In this document: positions 26,142 to 34,497 of the stretch, piece by piece | Position numbering within the stretch: position 1 is the stretch's first letter | How the letters are laid out: the number at the start of each line of letters is the position of its first letter | DNA from: Alphaproteobacteria bacterium | GTDB taxonomy: Bacteria; Pseudomonadota; Alphaproteobacteria; Rhizobiales; Beijerinckiaceae | DNA: 37,066 nt | Assembly: GCA_016869595.1 (NCBI GenBank) | Contig: VGDT01000029.1 | Coordinates: 1 to 37,066, forward strand | Direction of reading: 5' to 3' | Made by a program: the position numbers and the translations under genes | Notes under the pieces: generated by a model | The model's database searches: none | Told to the model about the DNA's origin: nothing | Seen by the model: only the letters and a program-made list of their open reading frames with translations

Positions 26142-26927
26142 ATGCGCGGCGCCGCGCGCTGGCTCGCGCCGCTCTTCTTTCTCGTTGCATCGCTGGCTTT
26201 CGCGGCGGTGAACTATCCGCCGCTCACCGGCCGAGTGGTCGATCTAGCCAATATCATTCCGCTCGCGACGAAAGCTACGATCGAGACAAAGCTCAAGGAT
26301 CTCGAGGACAAATCAGGTATCCAGCTTGTCGTGGCGTCTGTCGATTCGCTCGACGGCTTGGACGTCGAAACCTACGCCAACGGCCTGTTTCGCTTTTGGA
26401 AGCTTGGAGAGGCGAAAAAGAACAACGGCGTTCTTTTCCTTGTCGCGCCGAACGAGCGCAAGATGCGCATCGAGGTCGGCTACGGCTTAGAGGGAACTCT
26501 CACCGACGCGCTGTCGAAGATCATTCTGACGAGCGCGGTGGCGCCAAGATTCAAAGCGAGAGACTATGGCGCTGGCATAGAGCGCGGCGTCGAAGGCATC
26601 ATCGAGGTGCTCTCCGGCGATTCCGCCGAATGGACGAAACGCGCGCGGGGCCCGCAGTCCACGAGTTTCGACGAGCTTTCACCGCTCATCTTTTTTGCGC
26701 TGTTTCTGTTCATCGTCGTTTGGATGGCGCGTAGCGCACGCGGCCAGCGGCGTGCTTACCGACGCTACCGACGAGGCGGGCCGATGATCGTGTTGCCCCC
26801 CAGCGGCGGCTTCTGGGACAACGACTCGTGGGGCGGTTCGAGCGGCGCCGGCGGTTGGAGCGATGGCGGCGGATTCTCTGGCGGCGGCGGCTCGTCGGGT
26901 GGCGGCGGCGCTTCGGGAGATTGGTGA
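26142..26927 (+). CDS. TPM-domain protein with signal peptide and Gly-rich tail (YgcG-like)
   Basis: A 261-residue protein with a signal peptide at 1-22 (APLFFLVASLAFA), then a TPM domain at about 28-150 (VNYPPLTGRVVDLANIIPLA onward, KSGIQLVVASVDSLDG, KKNNGVLFLVAPNERKMRIE). A membrane helix near 183-203 (PLIFFALFLFIVVWMARSA) is followed by a Gly/Ser/Trp-rich tail. This is the usual YgcG/TPM layout, with the domain outside the cell membrane. TPM proteins are linked to photosystem II repair in plants; the bacterial function is unclear. The ATG at 26142 is 2 bp after the zur stop. The next TPM gene overlaps its stop (TGATG). Confidence 0.9.
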   Translation: MRGAARWLAPLFFLVASLAFAAVNYPPLTGRVVDLANIIPLATKATIETKLKDLEDKSGIQLVVASVDSLDGLDVETYANGLFRFWKLGEAKKNNGVLFLVAPNERKMRIEVGYGLEGTLTDALSKIILTSAVAPRFKARDYGAGIERGVEGIIEVLSGDSAEWTKRARGPQSTSFDELSPLIFFALFLFIVVWMARSARGQRRAYRRYRRGGPMIVLPPSGGFWDNDSWGGSSGAGGWSDGGGFSGGGGSSGGGGASGDW

Positions 26928-27535
26928 TGCAGCTGACCGCGCAAGACTATGAGCGCATCGCCGAGACAATCCGCCGCGCCGAGGAAACAACGTCCGGCGA
27001 GATCGTCTGTGTGCTGGCGAGCCGCTCTTCCGATTACGCATTTGTGCCGCCGCTTTGGGGCGCCTTCGTCGCGCTGGCGTCGCCCTGGCCCATGCTGCTT
27101 TTTACCGACCTCTCGACTCGCGAAATCTTCGCGGCCCAAATCGCGATCTTTATCGTTGCGACGCTCTTTGTCTCATGGGCTCCCGTGCGCTTTTTGTTGA
27201 CGCCGCGCGCCGTCATGCGCGCCCGTGCCGAGCGCGAAGCAATTGAGCAATTTTTCTCGCGCGGCGTCGCCGGCACCAAATCGCGAACGGGCGTGCTCAT
27301 ATTCGTCTCATTCGCCGAACGCTATGCGCGTATCGTCGCCGACGACGCGGTCGCAGCGAAGATCGCAAACGAGCAATGGCAAGTCGCGCTCAATCAACTG
27401 CTTGAAGAAATCCGGCACGAAAGAGTGGCGGACGGCTTCGTCGCGGCGATCGAGGAGTGCGCGCGCCTCTTGGCGCGGCATGCGCCGCCCGGCGCGAGCG
27501 GCGACGAACTGCCCGACAAGATCTACGTGATGTAG
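26927..27535 (+). CDS. Second TPM-domain membrane protein
   Basis: A 202-residue protein that belongs to the TPM domain family in its shorter, cytoplasm-facing form. The N-terminus [20 protein letters not shown] plus [10 protein letters not shown] is typical. Two membrane helices follow near 41-60 and 69-90 ([20 protein letters not shown]), then [20 protein letters not shown] and the [20 protein letters not shown] region. It has no signal peptide. The ATG at 26927 overlaps the stop of the first TPM gene by one base, so the two proteins are likely made together and may interact. The 3' end overlaps the end of convergent purD by 13 bp. Confidence 0.88.
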   Translation: MQLTAQDYERIAETIRRAEETTSGEIVCVLASRSSDYAFVPPLWGAFVALASPWPMLLFTDLSTREIFAAQIAIFIVATLFVSWAPVRFLLTPRAVMRARAEREAIEQFFSRGVAGTKSRTGVLIFVSFAERYARIVADDAVAAKIANEQWQVALNQLLEEIRHERVADGFVAAIEECARLLARHAPPGASGDELPDKIYVM

Positions 27536-28809
27536 TTGTGTTCGCGCGCGACCTCCCGCCAGCCAATGTCGCGGCGGCAAAAGCCGCCGGGCCAGTCGAT
27601 AAGATCGACCGCCGCGTATGCGCGCGCCTGCGCCTCGGCGACGCTTTCGCCCAAAGCCGTGACGTTGAGCACGCGGCCGCCGGCGGCAAGGAGTTTTCCC
27701 CCTTCCTCGCGCGTGCCGGCGTGGGTGATCGTGACCCCCTCGACAGCCGCGGCGCTTTCCACGTTGCGGATTTCCGAGCCCGTCATCGGCGTCCCCGGAT
27801 AATTTTTCGCCGCGAGAACGACCGTCAGCGCGGTAAGCGGCAAGAACCGCGGCCGATCCTGCGGTAAATCGCCTCGCGCGGCGGCAAGCATCAACTTGAG
27901 AAGATCGTCCTCAAGACGGGGGAGAATGACCTGCGCCTCGGGATCGCCGAAGCGGCAATTATATTCGATGAGCTTTGGCCCATCCCTTGTGAGCATCAGT
28001 CCCGCGTAGAGCACGCCCTTGAATGGCGCGCCCCTTTCGCGCATGGCGCGCATCGTCGGCTCGATGATTTCGCTGATAACGAGCGCTTCTATTTCCGGCG
28101 TCACAACCGAAGCCGGCGAATAGGCTCCCATGCCGCCCGTGTTCGGCCCGGTGTCGCCGTCGCCGACGCGCTTATGATCCTGCGCCATGGCGAAAGGCAG
28201 CGCGCGAACCCCGTCGCAGATCGCAAAGAATGACGCCTCTTCCCCCTCGAGACATTCCTCGATGACGACCTCTGCGCCCGAGAGGCCGAAGGCGCCGGCG
28301 AACATCGCCTGCGCGGCGCTCTCCGCCTCCGCAAGCGTCTGCGCGACGACGACGCCTTTGCCGGCGGCGAGCCCGTCGGCCTTAACGACAATCGGCGCGC
28401 CATGCTCGCGTAAATAATGCAACGCCGGTTCGAGCGCGCGAAAACGCGCATAGGTCGCGGTCGGAATACGATAGTCGCGACACAAATCCTTGGTGAAGCC
28501 CTTCGAGCCTTCAAGCTGAGCCGCCGCCCGCGTTGGGCCAAAGGCGAGAACGCCATGCTTCTCCAACTCGTCGACGAGCCCGCCGATCAGCGGCTGCTCT
28601 GGCCCGATGACGACGAGCGCAATTCCGGCCTCTCGACAAAAGTCGATCACGGCGGAGTGGTCGGCGACATCGAGATCGACATTATTTCCAATGCGCGCCG
28701 TTCCCGGATTGCCAGGCGCGATATAGAGCCGCTTAAGCAGCGGGCTTTTTTTCAGCGCGATGGCGATCGCATGCTCACGTCCGCCCGATCCGATCAAAAG
28801 AACATTCAT
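27523..28809 (-). CDS. purD: Phosphoribosylamine-glycine ligase
   Basis: The second step of de novo purine synthesis: joins glycine to phosphoribosylamine with ATP. The 428-residue ATP-grasp protein begins [16 protein letters not shown], the family signature, with [16 protein letters not shown] near 72-87, [16 protein letters not shown] in the ATP-grasp region, the [21 protein letters not shown] block near 213-233, and [12 protein letters not shown] near 290-301. The length is standard. The ATG at 28809 opens towards the divergent membrane-protein gene. Its 3' end overlaps the second TPM gene tail to tail by 13 bp. Confidence 0.96.
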   Translation of the reverse strand: MNVLLIGSGGREHAIAIALKKSPLLKRLYIAPGNPGTARIGNNVDLDVADHSAVIDFCREAGIALVVIGPEQPLIGGLVDELEKHGVLAFGPTRAAAQLEGSKGFTKDLCRDYRIPTATYARFRALEPALHYLREHGAPIVVKADGLAAGKGVVVAQTLAEAESAAQAMFAGAFGLSGAEVVIEECLEGEEASFFAICDGVRALPFAMAQDHKRVGDGDTGPNTGGMGAYSPASVVTPEIEALVISEIIEPTMRAMRERGAPFKGVLYAGLMLTRDGPKLIEYNCRFGDPEAQVILPRLEDDLLKLMLAAARGDLPQDRPRFLPLTALTVVLAAKNYPGTPMTGSEIRNVESAAAVEGVTITHAGTREEGGKLLAAGGRVLNVTALGESVAEAQARAYAAVDLIDWPGGFCRRDIGWREVAREHNYIT

Positions 28810-28891
28810 GGCCGCTGCGCTCGCCCGATTGCCTCGTTTGCGCTTTTAAGGCGCGCTGACGTCAAAAGGCAATTCGCTTGGAAATGCTAGG

Positions 28892-28936
28892 CTTGCCCCC
28901 CTCATATGCGCCGCTAGCTAGCGCACGGGGGGCAAG
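28892..28936 (+). promoter_or_regulatory. Large hairpin in the leader of the triplicated membrane-protein gene
   Basis: CTTGCCCCCC at 28892-28901 pairs perfectly with GGGGGGCAAG at 28927-28936. Inside, TGCGC (28907-28911) pairs with GCGCA (28921-28925), and CGCTAGCTAGCG (28912-28923) is itself a perfect palindrome. The 3' arm ends 5 nt before the GGAG ribosome binding site of the next gene. It may be an RNA structure that controls translation or stability, or a DNA operator. There is no T-run, so it is not a standard terminator. Confidence 0.55.
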
Positions 28937-28953
28937 CGGCTGGAGTGTCCCAC

Positions 28954-29643
28954 ATGTCCATCACTCGAGATATCGCATCGCATGAAAATGCGGTCGCATA
29001 TGGCGGTTTGATCGACGCCATCGGCGGCGTCGCCACTATCGTTCTCGTCATTTGCGGTTTAGTTGGAATTTCGCCGGCCATGATGGTCGCAATTGCGACA
29101 ATCGTCTTCGGCGTCGCCCTATTGATTCAGGGCGGAGCAATGCTGTCGGATTATGCGCAGGTCGTATTTCCCGGCGGCGTTCGAACCGCTACCCCAGAGC
29201 AGATGGGCGGCAATAGCCTCGCGCTCGTCTTTCTCGTCGGCGCAGGCGGTATCGTGCTTGGCGTTCTGTCGCTCCTTGGAATCAAGCCAGACGTCCTGTC
29301 GCCGGTCGCGGTTATTGGCTTCGGCACAGCTCTGCTTCTAAGCAGCAACGCTGTTTGGCGCCTCTACGTGCTTCGCCGCGCCTCCGCAAGTATGGAGGTA
29401 GCCTCGGTTGGGCAGTCGCAACACTTTGGAGCCGAGATGCTGGCGAGCGAAATGGCGTCGGGATCCGCCGGCATTCAGGCCCTTGCCGGACTGGCGGCGA
29501 TCGTCCTCGGCATTCTGGCGCTTGCCGGCAATACCGCCGATCTGACGCTGAACCTGGTCGCGCTGCTTGCCCTCGGCGCAACGCTCGTGCTCACGGGCAG
29601 CACCCTTAGCGCTACGGTGCTGAGCTTTATGCGCACGACCTGA
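28954..29643 (+). CDS. Membrane protein made of three two-helix repeats
   Basis: A 229-residue protein of unknown family with about six hydrophobic helices. Three segments align: residues about 17-66, 85-138 and 169-222. Each has the pattern (L/G)AG-AAIVLGILALLGI, a short polar turn, then LVA-IGFGAALLL-GS-L. The loops between repeats are polar, the first including YAQVVFPGG. The start is the ATG at 28954, with GGAG 8 nt upstream; a GTG at 28945 lies inside that ribosome binding site. A large hairpin precedes it and a strong intrinsic terminator follows 21 bp after the stop, so it is a single-gene unit, divergent from purD. No substrate or function can be inferred. Confidence 0.82.
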   Translation: MSITRDIASHENAVAYGGLIDAIGGVATIVLVICGLVGISPAMMVAIATIVFGVALLIQGGAMLSDYAQVVFPGGVRTATPEQMGGNSLALVFLVGAGGIVLGVLSLLGIKPDVLSPVAVIGFGTALLLSSNAVWRLYVLRRASASMEVASVGQSQHFGAEMLASEMASGSAGIQALAGLAAIVLGILALAGNTADLTLNLVALLALGATLVLTGSTLSATVLSFMRTT

Positions 29644-29664
29644 GCGCAGCCGCTCTCGGAAAAA

Positions 29665-29693
29665 ACCCCCGGCCGCCCGCCGGGGGTATTTTT
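29665..29693 (+). terminator. Intrinsic terminator after the triplicated membrane-protein gene
   Basis: ACCCCCGGC (29665-29673) pairs perfectly with GCCGGGGGT (29679-29687) around a 5-nt loop, followed by ATTTTT. An AAAAAA run precedes the stem, so it could also work weakly in the opposite direction. It is the clearest rho-independent terminator in the window and separates this gene from ettA. Confidence 0.9.
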
Positions 29694-29775
29694 CTGCCCA
29701 GCCGGTCCGAACGGCTTCCCTCGCCGCGTGAAAATGCTCTAAAGACAGCGCCAATCTCATCCATTGCGAGGCGAT

Positions 29776-31428
29776 ATGGCGCGCCAGTTCATCTATCACA
29801 TGCAAGGCCTGACCAAGACCTACCCCGGCGGCAAGAAGGTCTTGGAAAATATCAATCTCTCGTTTTATCCCGACGCCAAGATCGGCGTGCTCGGCGTCAA
29901 TGGCGCGGGCAAATCGACTCTGCTGCGCATCATGGCCGGCATCGACAAGGAGTATACCGGCGAAGGCTTCGTCGCAGAGGGCGCGCGCGTCGGCTATCTC
30001 CCTCAGGAGCCTCACCTCGACCCTGCGCTTGACGTGCGCGACAACGTCATGCTGGGCGTCGCCGAAAAGAAGGCGATTCTCGACCGCTACAACGATCTCG
30101 CCATGAATTATTCGGACGAGACCGCCGACGAGATGACCAGACTGCAGGACGAGATCGAGGCCAAGGGCCTGTGGGACTTGGACAGTCAGGTCGATCAGGC
30201 GATGGACGCGCTCGGCTGTCCGCCCGACGACGCGGACGTGACAAAGCTCTCAGGCGGCGAGCGGCGTCGCGTCGCTCTGTGCAAGCTGCTGCTGGAGCAG
30301 CCGGAAATGCTGCTGCTCGACGAGCCGACGAACCATCTCGACGCCGAAACGGTGAACTGGCTCGAGGGACATCTGCGCCAATATCCGGGCGCAATCCTCA
30401 TCGTCACCCACGACCGCTACTTCCTCGACAATGTCACGGGCTGGATTCTCGAACTCGATCGCGGCCGCGGCATTCCCTATGAGGGCAATTATACGAGCTG
30501 GCTGAAGCAGAAGCAGAAGCGCCTCGCGCAGGAATCCTCGGAAGACAAGGCGCGCCAGCGCGCGCTCGAAGCCGAGAGCGAGTGGATCGCCGCTTCGCCG
30601 AAGGCGCGTCAGGCGAAAAGCAAGGCGCGCATTCAGCGCTATGAGGAGCTCGTCGCCAAGCAGAACGACAAGGCGCCGACAACCGCGCAGATTGTCATCC
30701 CGGTGGCCGAACGTCTCGGCGACAACGTCATCGAGTTCGACCATCTGTCGAAAGGCTTCGGCGATACGCTGCTGATCGACGATCTCTCCTTCAAGCTGCC
30801 GCCCGGCGGCATCGTCGGCGTGATCGGCCCGAACGGCGCCGGCAAGACGACGCTCTTTCGTATGATCACCGGGCAGGAGAAGCCAGACAACGGAGCGATC
30901 GAGATTGGCGACAGCGTGCAGCTTGGCTACGTCGACCAGTCGCGCGACGCGCTTCACGCTAATAAGACGGTCTGGGAGGAAATCTCCGACGGCAATGAGG
31001 TGATCTATCTCGGCAAGCGCGAGATCAACTCGCGCGCCTATTGCTCGGCCTTCAACTTCAAGGGCGCCGATCAGCAGAAGAAGGTCGGGCAGCTTTCAGG
31101 CGGCGAACGCAACCGCGTGCATCTCGCCAAGATGCTCAAGAGCGGCGCCAATGTGCTGCTGCTCGACGAGCCAACGAACGATCTCGACGTCGAGACGCTG
31201 CGCGCGCTCGAAGAAGCGCTTGTCGATTTCGCCGGCTGCGCGGTTATCATCTCGCACGATCGCTTTTTCCTCGATCGCATCGCCACGCATATTCTCGCCT
31301 ATGAAGGCGACAGCCATGTCGAATGGTTCGAGGGCAATTTCGCCGATTACGAAGAGGATAAGAAGCGGCGCTTGGGAGTCGACAGCGTCATTCCGCACCG
31401 GCTGAAGTATAAGAAATTCACGCGGTGA
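29776..31428 (+). CDS. ettA: Energy-dependent translational throttle protein EttA (ABC-F)
   Basis: A soluble ABC-F ATPase that binds the ribosomal E site and gates the first elongation step according to ATP/ADP ratio. The 550 residues hold two nucleotide-binding domains. Domain one has Walker [10 protein letters not shown] (40-48), signature [15 protein letters not shown] and Walker [12 protein letters not shown]. Domain two has [24 protein letters not shown] and [11 protein letters not shown]. The charged linker between them, from about 240 ([20 protein letters not shown]), is the P-site tRNA-interaction motif, and the arm insertion is short as in EttA. The ATG at 29776 gives [20 protein letters not shown], the conserved start; GAGG lies 4-5 nt upstream. 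It stands alone. Confidence 0.95.
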   Translation: MARQFIYHMQGLTKTYPGGKKVLENINLSFYPDAKIGVLGVNGAGKSTLLRIMAGIDKEYTGEGFVAEGARVGYLPQEPHLDPALDVRDNVMLGVAEKKAILDRYNDLAMNYSDETADEMTRLQDEIEAKGLWDLDSQVDQAMDALGCPPDDADVTKLSGGERRRVALCKLLLEQPEMLLLDEPTNHLDAETVNWLEGHLRQYPGAILIVTHDRYFLDNVTGWILELDRGRGIPYEGNYTSWLKQKQKRLAQESSEDKARQRALEAESEWIAASPKARQAKSKARIQRYEELVAKQNDKAPTTAQIVIPVAERLGDNVIEFDHLSKGFGDTLLIDDLSFKLPPGGIVGVIGPNGAGKTTLFRMITGQEKPDNGAIEIGDSVQLGYVDQSRDALHANKTVWEEISDGNEVIYLGKREINSRAYCSAFNFKGADQQKKVGQLSGGERNRVHLAKMLKSGANVLLLDEPTNDLDVETLRALEEALVDFAGCAVIISHDRFFLDRIATHILAYEGDSHVEWFEGNFADYEEDKKRRLGVDSVIPHRLKYKKFTR

Positions 31429-31489
31429 CGGTCGGGTTGTCTGGGCTGTGGAGCGAATTCTGGATCGGGCGTCTCTCACACGGCCCGCT

Positions 31490-31891
31490 TTATTGAGGCG
31501 CTAGCACCGCTATCTCCGGAAAATAACTTCGATATCTCCCCGCGTCACGCGTCAGAAGCGGAACGCCCAGTGTTTCCGCTTGCGCGCCGATGAAGAAATC
31601 AGCCAAGACATTCGTCTTCGAGCCGCCCTGGCGCCGGTAATCCCGAAACGCGCGCCCCGCGCGCCAAAGCGCTTGTCGCGACATCGCGGAATGTTCAACC
31701 GCGAGTGCGTCAAGAAAATCGGAGCAGTCCGCCTCGCTCGCAAAACCCGCCGACAGTTCGGCAAAGACCGCATCGACGATCAAAATTGCGCCGAGCGCCA
31801 TCCTACGTTCGAACGCCAGGCGCGACGCTTCAAACCAATCCGGATTGCGCGTTAGTAAGTCGATGAAAATATTCGTGTCGACAAGCGTCAA
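31490..31891 (-). CDS. vapC: PIN-domain toxin, VapC type
   Basis: A 133-residue PIN-domain ribonuclease and probable toxin. The conserved acidic residues are Asp5 (LVDTNIFID), Glu45 (AVFAELSAG), Asp98 (VLADFFIGAQA) and Asp116 (LLTRDAGRY), as required for metal-dependent RNA cleavage. VapC toxins usually cut tRNA or rRNA sites; the target here is unknown. I chose the TTG at 31891 because it overlaps the antitoxin stop (TTGA) and has GAGG about 6 nt upstream; a GTG at 31918 would add nine residues. It directly follows the AbrB-type antitoxin gene on the same strand. Confidence 0.88.
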   Translation of the reverse strand: MTLVDTNIFIDLLTRNPDWFEASRLAFERRMALGAILIVDAVFAELSAGFASEADCSDFLDALAVEHSAMSRQALWRAGRAFRDYRRQGGSKTNVLADFFIGAQAETLGVPLLTRDAGRYRSYFPEIAVLAPQ

Positions 31892-32160
31892 TCGTCGCCT
31901 CGTAAGAGACGCATCCACTCGTCAGTCGTCATTTCGAATTTTACGCCTTTGCGGTCCAACGCGGCCAGCGCCCGCTCGATCTTGTTCCTCGCCGCCTTCA
32001 CCGCGGCGGCGTCCAACTGTAGCGCCTCGTCGCGCTCCACCACCACCCCGCCCTCTGGCCTTGCGCGCACAGTGACGCGATCGCCGGGGCGAATGCCCGC
32101 CGCTTCGCGCACGGCCTTTGGCAGGGTGACCTGGCCTTTTACTGTGACTTTTGTGCTCAT
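31888..32160 (-). CDS. vapB: AbrB/MazE-type antitoxin, VapB
   Basis: A 90-residue antitoxin. Residues 1-44 form the swapped-hairpin AbrB DNA-binding domain (MSTKVTVKGQVTLPKAVREA, then GIRPGDRVTVRARPEGGVVV). The C-terminal part, with an acidic and basic helix (AVKAARNKIERALAALDRKG) and EMTTDEWMRLLRGDD, should wrap and block the toxin. I use the ATG at 32160 and not upstream starts because the family begins here. A perfect 15-bp palindrome lies 8 nt upstream, probably its own operator. The stop overlaps the toxin start, so the pair is translationally coupled. Confidence 0.88.
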   Translation of the reverse strand: MSTKVTVKGQVTLPKAVREAAGIRPGDRVTVRARPEGGVVVERDEALQLDAAAVKAARNKIERALAALDRKGVKFEMTTDEWMRLLRGDD

Positions 32161-32167
32161 GCCGCCA

Positions 32168-32199
32168 ATTGGTAATACCAATCGGAGAGAAGTAATACC
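32168..32199 (-). promoter_or_regulatory. Probable operator of the vapBC pair
   Basis: ATTGGTAATACCAAT at 32168-32182 is a perfect 15-bp palindrome 8 nt upstream of the antitoxin ATG. A second GTAATACC (32192-32199) repeats the core in the same direction 20 bp away, about two helical turns. This arrangement fits autoregulation by an AbrB-type antitoxin binding as dimers along one face. The gap to the ATG is too short for a separate leader, so the site probably overlaps the promoter or transcription start. Confidence 0.6.
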
Positions 32200-32233
32200 C
32201 ACTCGCCGCGGCGTCAATTTGCGGACGAGGGGT

Positions 32234-32563
32234 TCAATCCTCCGTCCGCCCGAACGCTTTCCGCAGCTCGTCTTTCGCCCGCTCGAGCACCTTCCGGCGC
32301 TCCTCGGACAAATCCTTGCCGGCCCTATTGATGTAGAACGTCAGCATCGACATGGCGGAGCGATATGGCTCCGACTTGCGACGCTCGCTCCCCTCGGCCG
32401 ACCGCTTTAACGAGCGGGCGATCTTAGCGGGATCGTCCCATGTGAATACCCCCGCATCGAGATCGAGCGCGTGGCTGTGGCGCGTGACCTCGCCCGACCA
32501 GTAGTTGGTTGCGGTCTTTGAGCCTTTCGCCGCCTGGCCGCTCTTCGACTGCTTTTGCGCCAT
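32234..32563 (-). CDS. DUF3175 family protein
   Basis: A 109-residue protein of the DUF3175 family, function unknown. The conserved core is W..EVTRHSHALDLDAGVFTW, DDPAKIARSLKRSAEGSERR and then YRSAMSMLTFYINRAGKDL, ending with an arginine/lysine-rich helix. The N-terminal 20 residues are Lys/Ser/Gly-rich and probably disordered. I chose the ATG at 32563 because GAGG lies about 7 nt upstream; one at 32575 adds four residues. It is 73 bp upstream of vapB on the same strand and is divergent from the lytic transglycosylase gene. The toxin-antitoxin operator between them argues for separate regulation. Confidence 0.85.
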   Translation of the reverse strand: MAQKQSKSGQAAKGSKTATNYWSGEVTRHSHALDLDAGVFTWDDPAKIARSLKRSAEGSERRKSEPYRSAMSMLTFYINRAGKDLSEERRKVLERAKDELRKAFGRTED

Positions 32564-32706
32564 CGCCTGCCTCATTCACGATAGTGGCAGGTAGTCGGCC
32601 ACCCCCAGAAATCAACGTCGCCAAAGCGTGGCCGCCACGAATTCGCCATTTGGGCATGGCGCATTCACGGGCTGGGCTGTGGGCGGCCAGTGAGGGATTT
32701 TTTAAG

Positions 32707-33210
32707 ATGAGATTATTCCGCGGGACCGCGGCCCTTGCCGTTTTCGGGACCCTGGCGCTCGCAGGCTGCGCGCCGCAGGAGTCGCCTGTCGCTGCGGCCC
32801 CCGCCGCCTATGACGAGGCCGCCCAGGAGACCCAGCTTTCGGGCCAGGATGCGCTCCATGCGCGGATCGCCCATTACGCCCGCATCTACGACATTCCCGA
32901 ATCGCTCATCCACCGCTCGATCCGCCGCGAGAGCAATTACAATCCCAACGCCAGGCACGGGCCCTATTGGGGGCTGATGCAGATCCGTCACGACACGGCG
33001 CGGCACATGGGCTACGACGGCCCGGCAAGCGGTCTTCTCGACGCTGACACCAATCTCGCCTTTGCGGTGCCTTATCTCGCCAACGCCTATAAGGTGAGCG
33101 GCGGCAATGAAACGCGGGCGATCAAGCTTTACGCCGGCGGCTATTACTATGAAGCCAAACGCAAGCGCATGCTTGATCAGCTGGTGACGTCAGCGTCAGC
33201 CACGCAGTAA
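32707..33210 (+). CDS. Lipoprotein lytic transglycosylase
   Basis: A 167-residue outer-membrane or periplasmic lipoprotein with an SLT domain that cleaves peptidoglycan glycan strands. The signal ends in the lipobox LALAGC, with Cys21 as lipid site. The SLT domain begins near residue 50: Glu75 in RRESNYNP is the catalytic acid, YWGLMQI (87-93) is the second motif, and a LYAGGYYYEA motif lies near 141-150. It is short for the class, with almost nothing beyond the catalytic domain. The ATG at 32707 gives a full signal peptide; GAGGGA lies rather far upstream. It converges on lptA with a 10-bp gap. Confidence 0.88.
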   Translation: MRLFRGTAALAVFGTLALAGCAPQESPVAAAPAAYDEAAQETQLSGQDALHARIAHYARIYDIPESLIHRSIRRESNYNPNARHGPYWGLMQIRHDTARHMGYDGPASGLLDADTNLAFAVPYLANAYKVSGGNETRAIKLYAGGYYYEAKRKRMLDQLVTSASATQ

Positions 33211-33220
33211 CTTCCAAAAA

Positions 33221-33745
33221 TTATTGGTTCTTCGGCATGAAGGTGCTGCGCACCCGTCCACCCTGCGCCGCGCCGCCTTGCACGGTCGCCATGCCGGTCG
33301 TCACGTCATAGACGAGCTTGTCGCCCTTAACGATATTCTCGCCCTGAGTCAGGGTTACATTGCCTATGAGATAGACCTTGTTTTCGCTCTTCTCGTAGCT
33401 GCCCCGATCGCCCGTCCCGATCTGATCCTTTGAGACGAGCGTCACCGGTCCTTCAACGTCGATGTGTTTGACGCGATCGTTGGTCGTCGCGGCCGCCTGA
33501 TCGCCTTTTCCCTCTAAAAAGATGATGAGGCGCGTCGCCTTGAGCGTCGAAGGTCCATTGGTGACGATCACGCTGCCGGAGTAGATGAGCTTCTGCTCCT
33601 TCTCGAAATAGTCGAGCTTTCCCGCGTCGATGTTGACCGGGTCCTTGGCCGTTGCGCCCGGCAAGATGCCGCCGGAGCGCCCCTGGGCGTTTGCCGGCGC
33701 CGCCGCGACGAGCGCAGCGAAAAGAAAAAGGACGAAGTGGAGCAT
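33221..33745 (-). CDS. lptA: Lipopolysaccharide transport periplasmic protein LptA
   Basis: The periplasmic bridge protein that carries LPS from the inner to the outer membrane. The 174 residues start with a signal peptide (LFLFAALVAAAPANA, cleavage near 20-21), then the OstA-type beta-jellyroll: PVNIDAGKLDYFEKEQKLIY, SGSVIVTNGPSTLKATRLII, VTLTQGENIVKGDKLVYDV and a final GRVRSTFMP. The ATG at 33745 directly follows the lptC stop (TAAATG), so the two are translationally coupled. The ATPase gene lptB and rpoN, usual next genes in this class, are replaced by a converging lytic transglycosylase gene 10 bp away. Confidence 0.93.
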   Translation of the reverse strand: MLHFVLFLFAALVAAAPANAQGRSGGILPGATAKDPVNIDAGKLDYFEKEQKLIYSGSVIVTNGPSTLKATRLIIFLEGKGDQAAATTNDRVKHIDVEGPVTLVSKDQIGTGDRGSYEKSENKVYLIGNVTLTQGENIVKGDKLVYDVTTGMATVQGGAAQGGRVRSTFMPKNQ

Positions 33746-34447
33746 TTAGCCCTTGGTCGCGGCGCCCGAAGAAGGCGCGGGCGCGTCGCCCTGGCCGTAT
33801 AGCACCGAATGCACGCCGCCTTCGAAGGTCGCGCGCCGCTCATTTTGCGAGAATTCCACCGACTGCGCCACGATCTCGCCTCCCTCGATCTTCAACAGCA
33901 CGGGCTTGTTCGAGGTCATCACGCTGGCCTTGAAATCCATGACGGCCGACTCGAGCCGCATGTCGAAACTCTTCTCATTGCGGATGTTAACGCCGCCGCT
34001 CATGTCGGCGTGATCGGCCTTTCGATTGTAAACGCCCTTCTCGGCCGTGAGCACGATCGAACTGTCGTGAGTATTCTCGACCCTAACTTCGAGCCGCTCC
34101 AATTCGAAGATATCAGGCTTCGTCAAGTCCTGCATGCCGACCGCCCCACGCACCTCATAAGGACGACCGTCCTTGCGGTAGCCGACGAGTTTCGGGCTTT
34201 CAATGACGATGTGGGAGCCCTTGAGCGCGACGCGCGCCACGCTTACGACCGGCAGAAAGCGCACCGAACTGATGAGCAGGCCGAGTGCGACGATGCCGAT
34301 GACGCCGCCCGCCCCCCACAGAATCCAGCGGCGCAGGCGAGCGACCCGCGCCGTATGGCGCAACGCCTCAGGAAAAGCGGTTTGTCGCGGCGCGGCAAAC
34401 GCGCCGATGCGGTCGCGGGCGTTGGGCGTCGGGAAAGCGTCGGTCAT
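33746..34447 (-). CDS. lptC: LPS export ABC transporter periplasmic protein LptC
   Basis: An inner-membrane-anchored protein that receives LPS from LptB2FG and passes it to LptA. The 233 residues have a cytoplasmic N-terminal stretch of about 40, one transmembrane helix near 43-64 (ILWGAGGVIGIVALGLLISSV), then the LptC jellyroll (SPKLVGYRKDGRPYEVRG, TAEKGVYNRKADHADMSGGV, and the VAQSVEFSQNERRATFEGGV strand). The length suits alphaproteobacterial LptC. It lies 50 bp after rnd and abuts lptA, the standard rnd-lptC-lptA order in this class. Confidence 0.93.
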   Translation of the reverse strand: MTDAFPTPNARDRIGAFAAPRQTAFPEALRHTARVARLRRWILWGAGGVIGIVALGLLISSVRFLPVVSVARVALKGSHIVIESPKLVGYRKDGRPYEVRGAVGMQDLTKPDIFELERLEVRVENTHDSSIVLTAEKGVYNRKADHADMSGGVNIRNEKSFDMRLESAVMDFKASVMTSNKPVLLKIEGGEIVAQSVEFSQNERRATFEGGVHSVLYGQGDAPAPSSGAATKG

Positions 34448-34497
34448 GGCGTGATCATGAGGCGCAGAGGTGGCGAATTCGAGGCGGCGTAACCGCC

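Noticed and set aside
28892-28936. Leader hairpin read as a transcription terminator
   Set aside because: There is no T-run on either side, and it lies between divergent genes, where no transcript needs to end.
32234-32563. DUF3175 gene as a third member of the toxin-antitoxin operon
   Set aside because: The operator and probable promoter of vapBC lie between them, and the family has no known link to toxin-antitoxin systems.
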